DNA from: Vibrio amylolyticus
GTDB taxonomy: Bacteria > Pseudomonadota > Gammaproteobacteria > Enterobacterales > Vibrionaceae
Direction: 5' to 3'
DNA length: 64,000 bases
NCBI RefSeq assembly: GCF_023145695.1
Contig: NZ_JAJHVV010000008.1
Location: forward strand, 124,001-188,000
Numbering within the stretch: the first letter of the stretch is position 1; every line of letters starts with the position of its first letter. Shown in pieces: positions 18,872 through 26,186 of the stretch. Below the pieces are notes generated by a model. That model was not told the DNA's origin. It was given only the letters and a program-made list of their open reading frames with translations, and made no database searches. The translations under genes and the position numbers were made by a program.

Positions 18872-19756
18872 ATGAAGCCATTAATTGAACACATTCAAAA
18901 TGCACCGAGCTTTGACTGGTTCGTCAAAAATTATCACTGTGAGCATGCCAATAATGAATTCACCTGTCCGTGGCACTATCACGCGGAATACGAATTAGTG
19001 TTGTATCTTGACCCAAACCACGCATTCCAAGGGAATTATTTTGCTGGTGATGCGATTGGGGAGATTCACCACAATACGTTATTGCTTTATGGGCCGGGGC
19101 TGCCACATATGGTGGCAGGGCGCAGCGTAAAACCAACTAACGATACACACCATACTCAAATCATCTGGTTCACCCATCACTGGATCGAGCGATTGCAAGC
19201 TCTATTGCCCGATTCACGTCACCTAAATAATTTATTAGTGAATTCTGCTTTTGGGCTCTCATTCAGTGTACAAACCGCTCAAAAAGTCTCACGATTGCTG
19301 TCTGATATGGATGGATTAGATCGCCACTATCAAGCGATAAAGATGATCGAGATCCTCGTGCTCATCGCCGATGATAATGAGATTAAAAAACTCTCCGCGA
19401 CCGCTTACCGTTCGACAACCACTGAAGACAATGAGCTTAACCAACGTATTGAACGAGCCACACGCTATATCGAGACCTACTATGGAGACGCGATAAAGAT
19501 CGCAGATATCTGTAAAAAGCTGCATATGAGCGAAAGCTCCGCATATCGAATGTTTGAAAAACACTATGGCATGAGCTTTTCAGAACATTTGAAGCAATAC
19601 CGAATCGGTAAAGCCTGCGAGCTTCTCGCCAGCAGCCAGTTACCGATCTCTTTGGTTGCAGAAAAGACAGGGTTTAAGAATATCTCTAATTTCAACCGCC
19701 AGTTTAAACAGTTGAAATTAATGACACCCACAGACTTTAGACGGCGATTCAATTAA
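18872..19756 (+). CDS. AraC-family transcriptional regulator
   Basis: Regulator of 294 residues from the ATG at 18872. The in-frame TTG at 18860 is less likely; GGAA lies seven bases before the ATG. The N-terminal half is a cupin-like ligand-binding domain (FTCPWHYHAEYELVLYL, and HHNTLLLYGPGLPHMV). The C-terminal hundred residues hold two helix-turn-helix units (IADICKKLHMSESSAYRMFE and ISLVAEKTGFKNISNFNRQF). It lies divergent to the Set-like exporter and probably responds to the exported sugar or a related compound. Confidence 0.87.
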   Translation: MKPLIEHIQNAPSFDWFVKNYHCEHANNEFTCPWHYHAEYELVLYLDPNHAFQGNYFAGDAIGEIHHNTLLLYGPGLPHMVAGRSVKPTNDTHHTQIIWFTHHWIERLQALLPDSRHLNNLLVNSAFGLSFSVQTAQKVSRLLSDMDGLDRHYQAIKMIEILVLIADDNEIKKLSATAYRSTTTEDNELNQRIERATRYIETYYGDAIKIADICKKLHMSESSAYRMFEKHYGMSFSEHLKQYRIGKACELLASSQLPISLVAEKTGFKNISNFNRQFKQLKLMTPTDFRRRFN

Positions 19757-19771
19757 GACGAATCTTGTTGT

Positions 19772-20671
19772 TCAGTACACACCATTTGGTTTTTCATACT
19801 GAGGCAGTGAACACGTCTTCCGTTTCACCTCTTTAGTCACTTCCGCCAAAATACCTTGCTCTAATGCCCAGCGATGCCAATAGAGATCGCGTGCAAAACC
19901 ATGCTCGGGTAACAAATCAACCAGTTCACCACTTATTAAGCGCTCTTCAATCATCAGGTCGGGCACCATGCCATAACCAATATCCAATTCGGCCATCGTC
20001 ACAAATGCTTCTGGAGAGCGAAGGGTATGGTATCGCCATTGACCTTCTTTCAGTCCAAAATGCGCTTCTAGAAACCGATGATGCATTTCATCATATTGAT
20101 CAAAAATCACCGCAGGCGCACTCATTAACGCTTCACTATTCACGCCATTAGGAAAATAGCGTTTAACGAAATTGGGGCTTGCCACACAGCGGTAAGTCAG
20201 TTGACCTAAATAGTCACAGCTGCACCCCGTTATCGGTTTCGAATCAGCACTGATGGCCGCAAGCACTTCACCACTGCGTAGTTTATCCAACGTGTTTTTT
20301 TCATCCCCTAGAACAATATTGAGCGAAACCTCGTGCTGACTTAAAACCGATTTCAATGCGGGAAGCAACCACAATGCCAAGCTATCGTGATTGCTCGCTA
20401 GCGCCAGTTCGGTAATATCCCGCTGGTTATCTGGCCACCATTCCTGCTCTAACAGCTTAACTTGTTTATACAGGCCAAGTAATTTTTGCCCCGTTTCTGT
20501 CGCTTTCGGGGGCACAGACCGTATCAGCAACGGCTGAGCCATAGACTGTTCTAACTGCTTGATTCTTTGCGAAATGGCTGACTGGGTAATGAATAACTTC
20601 TGCGCCGCCAAATCAAAACTGCCTAACGACACCACTGCGTCTAAAGCAGCTACTGCCTTGTAATCCACCAT
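19772..20671 (-). CDS. argP: LysR-family regulator ArgP (IciA)
   Basis: LysR-type regulator of 299 residues from the ATG at 20671, giving MVDYKAVAALDAVVSLGSFD; an upstream in-frame ATG would add seven residues. The winged helix-turn-helix includes AAQKLFITQSAISQRIKQLE. The rest is the ligand-binding domain, which in ArgP senses arginine and lysine. Divergent from an ArgO-type exporter 105 bases away, matching ArgP's known role as activator of argO. The gene call combines family pattern and neighbour. Confidence 0.87.
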   Translation of the reverse strand: MVDYKAVAALDAVVSLGSFDLAAQKLFITQSAISQRIKQLEQSMAQPLLIRSVPPKATETGQKLLGLYKQVKLLEQEWWPDNQRDITELALASNHDSLALWLLPALKSVLSQHEVSLNIVLGDEKNTLDKLRSGEVLAAISADSKPITGCSCDYLGQLTYRCVASPNFVKRYFPNGVNSEALMSAPAVIFDQYDEMHHRFLEAHFGLKEGQWRYHTLRSPEAFVTMAELDIGYGMVPDLMIEERLISGELVDLLPEHGFARDLYWHRWALEQGILAEVTKEVKRKTCSLPQYEKPNGVY

Positions 20672-20776
20672 GATATTAGCTTTCCTTATCAAGGATTAAT
20701 TTAATTAGAGTTACTTATTTTAGGTTATCCCATACTCTGTAATAAATGAAGTTAAGAAAATGAAACGGAGATAGGA

Positions 20777-21388
20777 ATGAGTGCTTGGGTATGGCTACAA
20801 GGGTTTGGGATTGGTGCAGCAATGATCATCCCTATCGGTGCACAAAATGCATTTGTATTAAATCAAGGTATTAGAAAACAGCACCACTTAACCGCTGCAT
20901 TGATCTGTGCGACCTGCGATGCTTTCTTGGTGTTTGGGGGAATATTCGGTGGTAGTAAATTGCTGTCAGCATCGCCATTAGCTCTTTCCATTATTACTTA
21001 CGCCGGTGTTCTGTTTCTCACCTTTTATGGTTTAACTTCGTTATATCGGGCATGGAAAGCGAAGACTGAAACCTTAACGGTCACGGATAACAGCATGTCT
21101 CGAAAGGTTGTGATCAGTGCTACGCTCGCGGTCACCCTTCTAAACCCACATGTGTACCTTGATACCTTCGTTGTACTGGGGTCAATTGGCGCGAGTTATG
21201 CTCAACCCGACCGTCTTCCGTTCGCACTTGGAATCGTCGCAGCTTCCTTTTTTTGGTTCTTTAGTCTATCGACTATTGCTGCCAAGATGGCACCCATATT
21301 GAACCAACCTAAGGTGCAACAAGTCATCGATATACTGATTGGGTTCGTCATGATATTCATTGCGTGGCAGCTGTTTCAGTCCATTTAA
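20777..21388 (+). CDS. argO: Arginine exporter ArgO, LysE family
   Basis: Inner-membrane exporter of 203 residues and about six helices. The LysE-family signature is near the start (IPIGAQNAFVLNQGIRKQHH), followed by the AALICATCDAFLVFGG helix and the LNPHVYLDTFVVLGSIG motif. It exports arginine (and canavanine in E. coli). GGAGATAGG precedes the ATG. It is controlled by the divergently encoded ArgP by analogy with E. coli. Confidence 0.9.
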   Translation: MSAWVWLQGFGIGAAMIIPIGAQNAFVLNQGIRKQHHLTAALICATCDAFLVFGGIFGGSKLLSASPLALSIITYAGVLFLTFYGLTSLYRAWKAKTETLTVTDNSMSRKVVISATLAVTLLNPHVYLDTFVVLGSIGASYAQPDRLPFALGIVAASFFWFFSLSTIAAKMAPILNQPKVQQVIDILIGFVMIFIAWQLFQSI

Positions 21389-21477
21389 TCGACGCTGCTC
21401 ACGCTATAAACCTGATAACTATCACTACTTTTTATCTGTGCTAGTGTAGTTTGCTCCTGCACTAAAGAGATGGATAA

Positions 21478-21777
21478 ATGTACGCGGTAATCTTTAAAGC
21501 TGTAGCAGACAAACAAGATGAGCACTATTCAGACACCGTCGCCATCATGCGTGATCTTGCTTTTAAACAGTACAATTGTGTCGACTTCTACTCCGTCACC
21601 GAAGGTGATCAAGAAGTCGCAATTTCTTATTGGCATTCAGAAGAAGATATTAAAAACTGGCATAAAAATACGAAGCACAGGGTTGCACAAAACTTAGGTC
21701 GAGAGAAATGGTATAAATCTTACAGCGTAGAGGTCGTAGAAATCATTCGTAAGTACCATTTTGCAAACAATGAATAA
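21478..21777 (+). CDS. Antibiotic-biosynthesis-monooxygenase (ABM) domain protein
   Basis: Small protein of 99 residues with the ferredoxin-like ABM fold: MYAVIFKAVADKQDEHY, then FYSVTEGDQEVAISYWHSEEDIKNWHKNTKHRVAQN. Relatives include heme-degrading and quinol monooxygenases, but many act on unknown compounds. Its stop overlaps the start of a 38-codon frame by eight bases, and a P-loop kinase follows, so the three may form one transcription unit. Confidence 0.82.
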   Translation: MYAVIFKAVADKQDEHYSDTVAIMRDLAFKQYNCVDFYSVTEGDQEVAISYWHSEEDIKNWHKNTKHRVAQNLGREKWYKSYSVEVVEIIRKYHFANNE

Positions 21778-21886
21778 GCGCGATAAAACGGACATCGAAG
21801 CCTATTGGCGTAAGAAAAATCAAAAGAGTATCGATGGGTTCGATACGGACATATTAGAACGTTCAGGCGTCACTGCCGAAGATTAA
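21770..21886 (+). CDS. Possible 38-residue protein, unknown
   Basis: Frame of 38 codons beginning MNKRDKTDIEAYWRKKNQ and ending in GVTAED. It overlaps the ABM gene stop by eight bases and ends ten bases before the next ATG, exactly filling the gap. Highly charged, soluble, no signal. The tight packing and lack of rare codons favour a real small gene; no family is recognised. Confidence 0.5.
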   Translation: MNKRDKTDIEAYWRKKNQKSIDGFDTDILERSGVTAED

Positions 21887-21895
21887 AGGAAATAC

Positions 21896-22384
21896 ATGAC
21901 CAAGCTTTATTGTCTCTGTGGTTTTATCGGCTCAGGTAAAACCACCTACGCAAAACACCTTTCTAAGCAGCATTCTGCTTTTCGTTTCTCCATCGATGAA
22001 TGGATGATCCCGCTCTACGGTGAGCACATGGAACGCGATGTATTTGATGCTCGGCTCAACACACTCCAGTCCCTATTTAAGCAGTCTGCGCTCGAAATGA
22101 TCGAGCTTGGGCTGCCGGTAATCTTTGATTTAGGTTTGTGGAAAAAAACAGATCGTGAAGCGATGGCGCAGTGGGCAAAAAGCCACAACCTTGATTTTGA
22201 GCTTATCTATCTCGATGTGGATTTTGAAGTCTGCCAACAGCGGGCGCTCATACGGAATGCTACCCGAGGCGAACAGGCCTATGAGATGACACCAGACATG
22301 CTGTCACTGTTTTGGAGTTGGTTTGAAGTTCCATCATTTGACGAGACTATCACCCTAGTCAAACCTGCCACAAAGCCTAATTAG
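21896..22384 (+). CDS. P-loop kinase-like ATPase (zeta-toxin/AAA_33 type)
   Basis: Protein of 162 residues with a Walker A motif at the N-terminus (GFIGSGKTTYAKHLS), an SIDEW acid motif typical of small-molecule kinases, and a QQRALIRNATRGE lid-like segment. It resembles AAA_33 or chloramphenicol-phosphotransferase-like kinases that phosphorylate small molecules or nucleotides; the substrate is unknown. AAAGGAAA precedes the ATG. No antitoxin-like partner is visible, so a toxin role is not supported. Confidence 0.8.
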   Translation: MTKLYCLCGFIGSGKTTYAKHLSKQHSAFRFSIDEWMIPLYGEHMERDVFDARLNTLQSLFKQSALEMIELGLPVIFDLGLWKKTDREAMAQWAKSHNLDFELIYLDVDFEVCQQRALIRNATRGEQAYEMTPDMLSLFWSWFEVPSFDETITLVKPATKPN

Positions 22385-22551
22385 TCGCTCACTAAAAAAC
22401 AATAGAATCAACTAACTGTTGGGCTTTGGATTCTCTATCAAAGTCCAGCATTCTACCTATAGGTTATGGCTAAATGGCTATAACGGCCGTTACTTTTATC
22501 AGCACTTAACATGTTTAGTTACAATCTTAATTCGATTCGAACTTAAGCTTT

Positions 22552-22581
22552 ATAGATAATGGCGTTCCTATCATTATCTAG
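22552..22581 (+). promoter_or_regulatory. Inverted repeat in front of the PAP2 gene
   Basis: TAGATAATG and CATTATCTA are exact complements separated by ten bases, ending 11 bases before the PAP2 start codon. It could be an operator or an mRNA hairpin; the halves recall Fur half-sites, but the spacing does not fit a standard Fur box. Confidence 0.4.
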
Positions 22582-22591
22582 ATATCGATGA

Positions 22592-23071
22592 ATGCTTTCA
22601 GCTGCCTTATTCCACCCACTTTTTTTGCTTGCTCTGCTTTGGATTTACTTTTGTATCCAATTCGCTGGTTCGTTAAATTGGCAAGCATTGAGTGATGTGG
22701 GTGTCTATGGCTTAGTCTCGACTGCGATTCTCTTTCCTGCCGTTAGCGGGGATTGGGAGCAATTTAAAAACGCCAGTATCATCGTTTCAATTGCGACGGT
22801 CATTGGGTTAGTTGGCAAGTTTTTGATTGATGCAAAACGTCCTGATTTAAGCGGTAATGACAGCTTTCCATCAAACCACACAGCGAATGCGTTTGCAGCC
22901 TCTACTGCTCTATTAATGTGGCATGGCTGGCTAATTGGCCTGCTCTCTTATGGATTAGCATCACTCGTTGGTTTGGGGAGAGTCCGAGCACTTAAGCACC
23001 ACTGGCGTGACGTTATCACTGGTTTGGCGGTTGGTTTAATAGCCGCAATGGTCGCGCTGAAAATCTTTTAA
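22592..23071 (+). CDS. PAP2-family membrane phosphatase
   Basis: Short membrane phosphatase of 159 residues. The three PAP2 motifs are readable: KFLIDAKRP (K-x6-RP), FPSNHTA (variant of PSGH, with asparagine for glycine) and GRVRALKHHWRDVITG (R-x5-H-x3-D). The catalytic histidines are kept. The likely substrate is a lipid phosphate or pyrophosphate at the periplasmic face. It is shorter than PgpB/BacA-type enzymes. The ATG has no clear Shine-Dalgarno sequence; an inverted repeat sits just before it. Confidence 0.85.
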   Translation: MLSAALFHPLFLLALLWIYFCIQFAGSLNWQALSDVGVYGLVSTAILFPAVSGDWEQFKNASIIVSIATVIGLVGKFLIDAKRPDLSGNDSFPSNHTANAFAASTALLMWHGWLIGLLSYGLASLVGLGRVRALKHHWRDVITGLAVGLIAAMVALKIF

Positions 23072-23185
23072 TTGAGGTATCGAAAGCATCAAGATCTGAC
23101 GCCTCTGCTAACTATCCATAACCTGTTTTCAAAGCAAATACTCATCACTTAGCTATGCCAAACGTAAAGATTGCTAACGACATTA

Positions 23186-23218
23186 AACGAGCTAGAGAAA
23201 GTGTTAGCTCGTTCTTCC
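23186..23218 (+). terminator. Hairpin terminator after PAP2 gene
   Basis: AACGAGCTA and TAGCTCGTT pair perfectly around a ten-base loop, followed by CTTCCTT. It sits between the convergent PAP2 and RlpA-like genes. Confidence 0.6.
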
Positions 23219-23263
23219 TTCAACGTAAGGACATAGGCTAGTTACTCGCCAAAATATCCTTGA

Positions 23264-23716
23264 TTAGTGTTTGTATCTAAAAGTATTTGTATCATCAATG
23301 ATCTCTATCTTTATCGGTGCTAACCCGCCCTTAGTACTCGCAATTTTTCCAAATGACTTGTAAGAAAGGTCAATCACTCGGCCTTTCACAAAGGGACCGC
23401 GATCATTGATTTTGACATCGACACTCTTATTGTTAGCAGTATTGGTTACCCTAACAATGGTCCCAAAAGGTAAGGTTTTATGCGCGGCTGTATAGGCCCT
23501 CATATTATATCGTTCACCACTCGCAGTGAGTCTTCCGTGGTACTTTCTACCATACCAAGAAGCTTGCCCAACAAGCTCATGTGAGTTGGAATACACTCTT
23601 GTTTTTTGCGTATCGATGGCCGAGGCTGTAGAACAACCGGCTAATATAGCAACGATAATAAAGGTAAAGATAAAACGTAATTTTTTCATGCTACTTTGGG
23701 TCTCTTTTTTATTCAT
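23264..23716 (-). CDS. RlpA-like septal-ring/lytic-transglycosylase family lipoprotein
   Basis: Lipoprotein of 150 residues with lipobox LAGC (Cys28) and a double-psi beta-barrel domain: GQASWYGRKYHGRLTASGERYNM, then AHKTLPFGTIVRVTN and KINDRGPFVKGRVIDLSY. These are the conserved RlpA segments, including the DRGPF motif with the catalytic-type aspartate. RlpA cleaves denuded glycan strands at the septum in some bacteria. It is short and lacks a SPOR domain, unlike full RlpA. GGAG lies five bases before this ATG; an in-frame ATG at 23689 would give a shorter signal peptide. Confidence 0.85.
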   Translation of the reverse strand: MNKKETQSSMKKLRFIFTFIIVAILAGCSTASAIDTQKTRVYSNSHELVGQASWYGRKYHGRLTASGERYNMRAYTAAHKTLPFGTIVRVTNTANNKSVDVKINDRGPFVKGRVIDLSYKSFGKIASTKGGLAPIKIEIIDDTNTFRYKH

Positions 23717-24064
23717 GTTTCTCCGTTTTGTTGCGATTGCTGGTTCACAATGCTGCTTGAAGCATTATCTCTTCGAGCCAAAACAGTCATCCGATAGGAT
23801 TCACTTATTTTTTCATGGTCAATGTTTCATTAGGTCATGATTAAGAAAGGTTTTAGGGTTGAAAAGTCAATCTACATACATCGATTCAAAGACCTCACTT
23901 TATTCGGACAATGTGTCCTTCCAGTACGAAAGAGTGAAGAGTAATACAGTGTAAATATCACTGATATGGCAGGGCGACTAAAAACAAAAAGGCTGCATAT
24001 GCAGCCTAAGTAGTGATTCAATGTAGAATTACGAACAGCGAATATTCTCGTTAATTAATACTGG
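23717..24064 (-). other. Intergenic region upstream of the RlpA-like gene
   Basis: About 350 bases without a convincing gene. It holds the terminator of the upstream minus-strand gene (23981-24007) and presumably the promoter of the RlpA-like gene. No conserved operator is recognised. Confidence 0.5.
23981..24007 (-). terminator. Palindromic terminator of the deamidase-like gene
   Basis: AGGCTGCATATGCAGCCT is a perfect palindrome. On the minus strand it is followed by TTTTTGTTTTT, a good rho-independent terminator 58 bases after the gene's stop codon. Confidence 0.8.
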
Positions 24065-24706
24065 TTAGTCAACGTACGCAACAGCAGAATTTGCTTCTTC
24101 GTAAATACAATCAACACCCGTCACATTCCCATTGGCATCTTGATATTGCGCGTAGACTTTCCAAAAATTGTTTCTACGCTGCCCTAACACCGTCACTCGA
24201 GTATTATTGCCATAAGTTGAAGCATTAGAGCCATCCCCTTTACCAAAGGACACTTGAAACTCTGTTTTAATCGCTTTCTGTATTTTTGAGCCATCAAAGT
24301 CGCCATTTGGTTGTACATGTAAAAACTCAAGGCCACCTCCTTTTGCTTTACGAATAGCAAAGGTACAGCCCGTCAACTGAGTGGTAACAAGGAAGTCAGC
24401 GGCATCATAATGCGTTACTTTTGAAATAGATTCTGGCTTAAGTTGCTCAAACTGAGAGACCGGAATATGGATACATTGCACTGCTTTTGCATTACTCGAC
24501 AGCGCTGTCGTTGATAATCGCAAGCGCATCTCATTCATTCTAACGCCTTGATTTATACCGTAAGCGGTGTCCCCGAGGCTATATAGATAAAATTTAACCG
24601 TCCCTTTCTTTTGACCTGCACTACTAATCGACAGTGGGCAGCGATTCAAAAATTGTTCTAAATCTCGGTTCATTAGCTGAGCAGCTTGGTCTAACGTTAG
24701 TGGCAT
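24065..24706 (-). CDS. Candidate CNF1/BLF1-fold glutamine-deamidase-like protein
   Basis: Cytoplasmic-type protein of 213 residues with no signal peptide. The segment QLTGCTFAIRK puts a cysteine at 114, followed by a beta-hairpin and histidine 130 (LEFLHVQPN). A Ser/Thr-Gly-Cys motif with a histidine 12-16 residues later marks the catalytic pair of CNF1-fold deamidases (Cys866/His881 in CNF1; LSGC with Cys94/His106 in Burkholderia BLF1). Length is close to BLF1 (about 211), and KPESISKV ahead of the motif recalls BLF1's region there. AAGGA precedes the ATG. No immunity or secretion gene is adjacent. The assignment is a hypothesis from motif and length. Confidence 0.45.
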   Translation of the reverse strand: MPLTLDQAAQLMNRDLEQFLNRCPLSISSAGQKKGTVKFYLYSLGDTAYGINQGVRMNEMRLRLSTTALSSNAKAVQCIHIPVSQFEQLKPESISKVTHYDAADFLVTTQLTGCTFAIRKAKGGGLEFLHVQPNGDFDGSKIQKAIKTEFQVSFGKGDGSNASTYGNNTRVTVLGQRRNNFWKVYAQYQDANGNVTGVDCIYEEANSAVAYVD

Positions 24707-24910
24707 AAATCAGTCCTTTGTTATTATTTATGACAATGAGAAGTGTTTACCATTTCATTCGTACAACCATAAGCATATATGAACATATAAAATACTGCGA
24801 TATTTGGACGCTAATCAGTGACGTTAGGTTTAATTAGGTGAAATTGTTAGAAACAAAATGTTTAATTCTGTCCCGATTCATTGATGTTCTACGCAATAGT
24901 GGTTGTTACC

Positions 24911-24938
24911 TCTCAACTCTCAACTCTCAACTCTCAAG
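24911..24938 (+). repeat. Four tandem copies of a 7-base unit
   Basis: TCTCAAC is repeated three times and followed by TCTCAAG, in the gap between the acyltransferase stop and the deamidase-like gene. Seven-base units are prone to slippage. It lies outside coding sequence and close to no obvious promoter. Confidence 0.85.
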
Positions 24939-24990
24939 CTAATCGTAGATTTTTAAGCTAGCTCTTCCAATTTCCTTTAACGAACTCAGC

Positions 24991-25998
24991 TTATATACAT
25001 CGGTTCAAGTACTTAACCTTACTCATAAGAAAAGCGGTTAAATACGAAAGAGTAAACACGACAAGCGCGACGAAAGGGATATAAAGGTACACATCCACCC
25101 AAGCGAGCAACCACTCTTCGAACAACTCAATCGACTTAATAAATAAAGGATGGATAAGATAGATGCCGAAACTAAAGGCCGTAAACCTTTCTAACTTAAC
25201 GTCTTTATCTGCGTACTCTTTGATAATGAAAAATAACGCGACAGAAGCAACGACAATATTGATGCTGAGGTAGGAATAAAAGTAGAGATGCGTGATGAAG
25301 TAGCTGCCAGTCACTGTGATTAATAAAGAGCTTATAAGCGCGATAAAGCACCAACTCGTGTTCGCCTTAATGTTGTATTTCGCGATATAGCCACCCAAAC
25401 AGAAATAGCCTAAATAGCTTAGAAAATCATTGGTAAATAAGCTGACCTTAGCACTGAGTTCAAAATAAGTAAGCACAACGTTAGTCATCGCTGAAAGCAT
25501 GGCCAGCCCAAAACATACGACGATAAAAGCCAGCATCTCTTTCTGAGTTATAGAATGAATGATGATTCTGATCAGTGGCGTCACCAAGTATAAAAACGGA
25601 ATCATAAAGAGATACCAAAGGTGGTAATAAGGCTCACCCAAAGCCCACCCTCTCGCAACGGTGAAAAAGGCTGAAGAAACATCACCCTTTAGGTAATACT
25701 TCAATAGTACCCATAACGAATAAAACAGAGACCAGAATATTAGAGGGATCAGAATCTTTTTGACGCGCTTTTTAAAGAAGACAGTATTGGGCTCTTCTTT
25801 ATTCAATAGAAAGTAACCACTGATCATAATGAAAAGAGGGATACACCACATAGTAAGCGAAGCGTAAACATTGCCGGCCCACCAACTTCGACTGCCAAAG
25901 ATTGGATTAGTAACGTCAATATCACTAACAAAGTCTGAAGCAACATGTAGCAGAACAACGGCAAAAACGGAAAAGACTCGTAAGTTATTTGCCCACAA
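24991..25998 (-). CDS. Membrane acyltransferase, acyltransferase-3 (WecH/OafA-like) family
   Basis: Integral membrane protein of 335 residues with about ten helices, transferring acyl groups (commonly acetyl) to sugars or lipids at the cell surface. The N-terminal WANNLRVFSVFAVVLLHVASD segment holds the conserved histidine, and CIPLFIMISGYFLLNK is the next family motif. The first possible start in this frame is TTG at 25998, with AGAGGTG six bases upstream; no ATG is available. No polysaccharide genes lie beside it, so the acceptor is unknown. Confidence 0.83.
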   Translation of the reverse strand: MWANNLRVFSVFAVVLLHVASDFVSDIDVTNPIFGSRSWWAGNVYASLTMWCIPLFIMISGYFLLNKEEPNTVFFKKRVKKILIPLIFWSLFYSLWVLLKYYLKGDVSSAFFTVARGWALGEPYYHLWYLFMIPFLYLVTPLIRIIIHSITQKEMLAFIVVCFGLAMLSAMTNVVLTYFELSAKVSLFTNDFLSYLGYFCLGGYIAKYNIKANTSWCFIALISSLLITVTGSYFITHLYFYSYLSINIVVASVALFFIIKEYADKDVKLERFTAFSFGIYLIHPLFIKSIELFEEWLLAWVDVYLYIPFVALVVFTLSYLTAFLMSKVKYLNRCI

Positions 25999-26071
25999 AA
26001 TCGCACCTCTTTTCTATCGTCACTAATTCAACCCTCACTAACTCAATCTTCATCAACCCACCTAAAAATAA

Positions 26072-26107
26072 AAAGCCGAAGATTGAGAACATTCAATCTT
26101 CGGCTTT
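26072..26107 (-). terminator. Terminator after glgB
   Basis: AAAGCCGAAGATTGA and its exact complement flank a six-base loop. A-rich and T-rich flanks fit termination of the minus-strand glgB transcript about 80 bases beyond its stop. Confidence 0.85.
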
Positions 26108-26186
26108 AGTTTTCACTATTAATTCGCTCGCTAATTCACAGTGTAAATCGTTTTTATTTCAATACGATAAAACCCTAAGAACAACA

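Noticed and set aside
21896..22384. Toxin-antitoxin (zeta-type) interpretation of the P-loop kinase
   Set aside because: No epsilon-like antitoxin gene is adjacent; the 38-codon frame before it does not resemble one.
25824..26006. ATG-started frame overlapping the acyltransferase start
   Set aside because: It is out of frame with the conserved acyltransferase N-terminus; a shadow of the real gene, which uses TTG.
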